Shown here in pieces: positions 14,911 through 16,721 of a DNA stretch of 16,721 nt. Numbering within the stretch: position 1 is the first letter of the stretch; the number at the start of each line of letters is the position of its first letter. The notes beneath the pieces were generated by a model. The model was not told the DNA's origin and ran no database searches. It saw nothing but the letters and a program-made list of their open reading frames with translations. A program made the translations under genes and the position numbers. The DNA is from Acetobacteraceae bacterium. Its GTDB lineage: Bacteria; Pseudomonadota; Alphaproteobacteria; Acetobacterales; Acetobacteraceae. The stretch covers positions 1-16,721 of the forward strand of contig JADGHI010000025.1 in the NCBI GenBank assembly GCA_019689515.1, in the 5' to 3' direction.

Positions 14911-15131
14911 TTCGCGAGTTCGCGCAGCACCGCGCGGCGGCGGCGCATGACGCGCCGAGCCTCCTCCATCTGCCGTTCGAAGACGGGATCGCTGCGCTTG
15001 AGGCGGAAGCCATCCGGCGCCTCGATGACATACAGCGTGTCGCCCTCCTGGACCTTGAGCCGGGCCAGTAGCTCCTTCGGCAGGACCACGCCCACCGAAT
15101 TGCCGATCGCGCGGAGCTTAAGGGTCGTCAT
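14907..15131 (-). CDS. AbrB/MazE/SpoVT-family antitoxin
   Basis: 74-residue antitoxin. Residues 1-45 form a swapped-hairpin AbrB DNA-binding domain (LRAIGNSVGVVLPKELL, residues 6-22, then EGDTLYV, 29-35). The Arg/Glu-rich C-terminal helix (from about 48) would wrap the toxin. The classical Doc partner is Phd, so this is an exchanged pairing, though AbrB-type partners of Doc toxins are known. The frame extends to 15152, but the AbrB domain begins at ATG 15131, with GAGGT at 15137-15141 as ribosome site. It probably represses its own promoter through the repeats just upstream. Confidence 0.9.
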   Translation of the reverse strand: MTTLKLRAIGNSVGVVLPKELLARLKVQEGDTLYVIEAPDGFRLKRSDPVFERQMEEARRVMRRRRAVLRELAK

Positions 15132-15142
15132 GCATGTACCTC

Positions 15143-15164
15143 GGCGCAACACAGGCGCAACACA
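15143..15164 (-). repeat. Tandem 11-bp direct repeat in the toxin-antitoxin leader
   Basis: GGCGCAACACA occurs twice head to tail with no gap (15143-15153 and 15154-15164), perfect copies. It lies just before the antitoxin ribosome site and overlaps the start of the following inverted repeat. It could be a repeated operator half-site. Confidence 0.85.
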
Positions 15165-15210
15165 CTCTTAATCGAGTGTGCACATAAGTTATAACTCAAC
15201 GGGACGTTGA
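15161..15210 (-). promoter_or_regulatory. Toxin-antitoxin promoter/operator region
   Basis: AT-rich patch (15 G/C of 40 bases at 15161-15200) in very GC-rich surroundings. It holds three dyads: CACACTC/GAGTGTG (15161-15167 and 15174-15180), the perfect palindrome AGTTATAACT (15187-15196), and TCAACG/CGTTGA (15196-15201 and 15205-15210, loop GGA). TATAAC on the minus strand within the middle dyad is the best -10 candidate; no convincing -35 is placed for it. Autoregulation by the AbrB-type antitoxin is inferred. The last dyad may also be a weak hslU terminator. Confidence 0.6.
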
Positions 15211-15235
15211 AGCCACATCACGTTGTCGAGCCCGC

Positions 15236-16567
15236 TCACAGGATGAACCGGCTCAGATCCGCGCTCGCCGCCAGCGGCGCCACGCGCTCGCGCACATAGG
15301 CGGCGTCCACCCGCACCGTCTCGCCGCGGCGGTCGGAGGCGTTGAAGGAGATCTCCTCCAGCAGCCGCTCCATCACCGTCGCGAGGCGCCGTGCGCCGAT
15401 GTTCTCGACGCGCGTGTTGATCTCCGCGGCGAGGTCGGCGATGGCGTCCACCGCGTCCTCGGTGAACTCCAGCGTCACCCCCTCGGTGCCGAGCAGCGCG
15501 ACGTACTGCTTGATCAGCGAGTGCTCCGGCTCGGTGAGGATCCGGCGGAAGTCGTCGCGCGTGAGGGCGGCGAGCTCGACGCGGATCGGCAGCCGGCCCT
15601 GCAGCTCGGGCAGCAGGTCGGAGGGCTTGGCGAGGTGGAAGGCGCCGCTCGCGATGAACAGGATGTGGTCGGTCCTGACCGGGCCGTGCTTGGTCATGAC
15701 CGTCGTGCCCTCGATCAGCGGCAGCAGGTCGCGCTGCACGCCCTCGCGGCTGACATCGGCACCGCGGAAGCCGCCGCCGCCCTCGCTGGCGCCGCGGGCG
15801 CAGATCTTGTCCAGCTCGTCGAGGAAGACGATGCCATTGTTCTCGGCGTTCGCCACCGCCTCGCGGGTCAGCGCGTCCTGGTCGAGCAGCTTGTCGGCCT
15901 CGTCGCGGATCAGCGCCTCGCGCGCCGCAGCGACGCTCATCTTGCGCGGGCGCTGGCGGCCGCCGAACAGCTTGCCGAGCATGTCCTGCATGTTCTGGAG
16001 CTGGAGGCCCTGCGCCCCGGGCAGGTCGATCATGCCGATCGGCATGCCGCCGCCGGTGTCCGCGACCTGCACCTCGACCTCGCGGTTCTCGAGCTGGCCC
16101 TCGCGCAGCATGCGGCGGAACTTCATGCGCGTCTCGCCGGAGGCGCCCTCGCCGACCAGCGCGGTCACCAGCCGCTCCTCCGCCGCGAGCTCGGCCTTGG
16201 CCTGGACCTCCTTGCGCGCGTGGTCGCGCCGCTGGTTGATCGCGACCTCGACCAGGTCGCGCACGATGCTCTCCACGTCGCGGCCGACATAGCCGACCTC
16301 GGTGAACTTCGTCGCCTCGACCTTGAGGAAGGGCGCCTGGGCGAGGCGCGCGAGCCGGCGGGCGATCTCGGTCTTGCCGACGCCGGTGGGGCCGATCATT
16401 AGGATGTTCTTCGGCACCACCTCCTCGCGGATGCCCTCCGGCAGTTGCTGGCGCCGCCAGCGGTTGCGGAGCGCGATGGCGACCGCGCGCTTCGCGTCGT
16501 GCTGGCCGACGATGTAGCGGTCGAGCTCGGAGACGATCTCGCGCGGGGAGAGATTGACGGATTCCAT
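15236..16567 (-). CDS. hslU: ATP-dependent protease ATPase subunit HslU
   Basis: 443-residue AAA+ unfoldase of normal length (about 435-443) that feeds substrates to the HslV peptidase in the cytoplasm. Visible in order: Walker A GPTGVGKT (59-66), pore loop GYVG (92-95), the inserted I-domain (about 110-235), Walker B IVFLDELDK (246-254), the ELQGRLPIRVEL arginine-finger region (321-332), the GARRL sensor-2 motif, and the C-terminal DLSRFIL tail that docks into HslV. ATG 16567 is chosen on the family N-terminus. No hslV is visible in the 154 bp upstream, although hslV normally precedes hslU closely. Confidence 0.97.
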   Translation of the reverse strand: MESVNLSPREIVSELDRYIVGQHDAKRAVAIALRNRWRRQQLPEGIREEVVPKNILMIGPTGVGKTEIARRLARLAQAPFLKVEATKFTEVGYVGRDVESIVRDLVEVAINQRRDHARKEVQAKAELAAEERLVTALVGEGASGETRMKFRRMLREGQLENREVEVQVADTGGGMPIGMIDLPGAQGLQLQNMQDMLGKLFGGRQRPRKMSVAAAREALIRDEADKLLDQDALTREAVANAENNGIVFLDELDKICARGASEGGGGFRGADVSREGVQRDLLPLIEGTTVMTKHGPVRTDHILFIASGAFHLAKPSDLLPELQGRLPIRVELAALTRDDFRRILTEPEHSLIKQYVALLGTEGVTLEFTEDAVDAIADLAAEINTRVENIGARRLATVMERLLEEISFNASDRRGETVRVDAAYVRERVAPLAASADLSRFIL

Positions 16568-16721
16568 CTCGGTCCTTGGGACGGCGGTGCCGCGAAAGTC
16601 TGGAATTCGGAGCCTGGTTGCTTTCCGTCAACCTCCGGCCGGATCGTCGCCTGCCTGCGACGCGGCTGCGACGGAACATGACTCCCGCCGGGCGCTGTCC
16701 AGGATGGCGGATAGAAGGCCG
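16568..16721 (-). other. Upstream region of hslU to window edge
   Basis: 154 bp with no assignable gene. On the minus strand one frame is open from the edge to a TGA at 16630-16628 (about 30 codons, not resembling the HslV C-terminus). A TTGACG (16631-16626) could be a -35 box, but the -10 position is poor. A CGTCGC/GCGACG dyad lies at 16645-16650 and 16657-16662. Nothing here can be named with confidence. Confidence 0.4.

Noticed and set aside
16601..16631. Sigma70 or heat-shock promoter for hslU
   Set aside because: TTGACG is a fair -35, but no acceptable -10 follows at 16-18 bases and no RpoH-type boxes were seen.
15189..16679. 496-codon minus-strand frame overlapping hslU
   Set aside because: It is a shifted frame of hslU, which itself carries all family motifs.
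16628..16721. Partial hslV reading frame before hslU
   Set aside because: The 30-residue tail does not resemble the conserved HslV C-terminus, so it was not called a gene.

Overview
The window is high-GC DNA from a proteobacterium. Dense antisense reading frames, an expanded family of Bug/TctC periplasmic binding proteins and the character of the housekeeping genes fit an alphaproteobacterium, perhaps Acetobacteraceae (Roseomonas-like). That placement is inference. No IS element, phage gene, tRNA, rRNA or CRISPR array was seen.

Layout. Bases 1-27 look like a residue of a Nextera (Tn5 mosaic-end) library adapter, not genome. Bases 28-1247 (+) hold the 3' part of a leuC-type large subunit and a complete leuD-type small subunit of an isopropylmalate dehydratase. 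A convergent gap follows, with a clear intrinsic terminator for the opposite strand at 1307-1341. From 13482 down to 1390 (-) runs one long catabolic gene array. In transcription order it is: Bug-type binding protein, AzlC, AzlD, old-yellow-enzyme reductase, CaiB/BaiF CoA-transferase, FAS1-like dehydratase, MaoC-like dehydratase, SMP-30 lactonase, alpha/beta hydrolase, HMG-CoA-lyase-like enzyme, MmgE/PrpD protein, acyl-CoA dehydrogenase, second Bug-type binding protein. Most junctions are 1-nt or 4-nt overlaps or gaps of 10-50 bp. Then come an EcsC-family gene (13646-14470), a doc-type toxin with an AbrB/MazE-type antitoxin (14509-15131) whose control region is AT-rich and full of repeats, and hslU (15236-16567). 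All of these are on the minus strand.

How the genes may work together (inference). The binding proteins would capture an organic acid. The lactonase and alpha/beta hydrolase could open a lactone or ester, and the reductase could reduce a conjugated double bond. The CaiB-type enzyme would make the CoA thioester, the acyl-CoA dehydrogenase would desaturate it, the two-subunit hydratase would add water, and the HMG-CoA-lyase-like enzyme would cleave the product to acetyl-CoA plus a keto acid (acetoacetate or pyruvate). The set resembles a route for a branched C5-C6 dicarboxylate such as 3-methylglutarate, methylsuccinate or itaconate. No single known pathway contains exactly this set, and several enzymes carry unusual active-site residues, so it is the best candidate here for an undescribed system.
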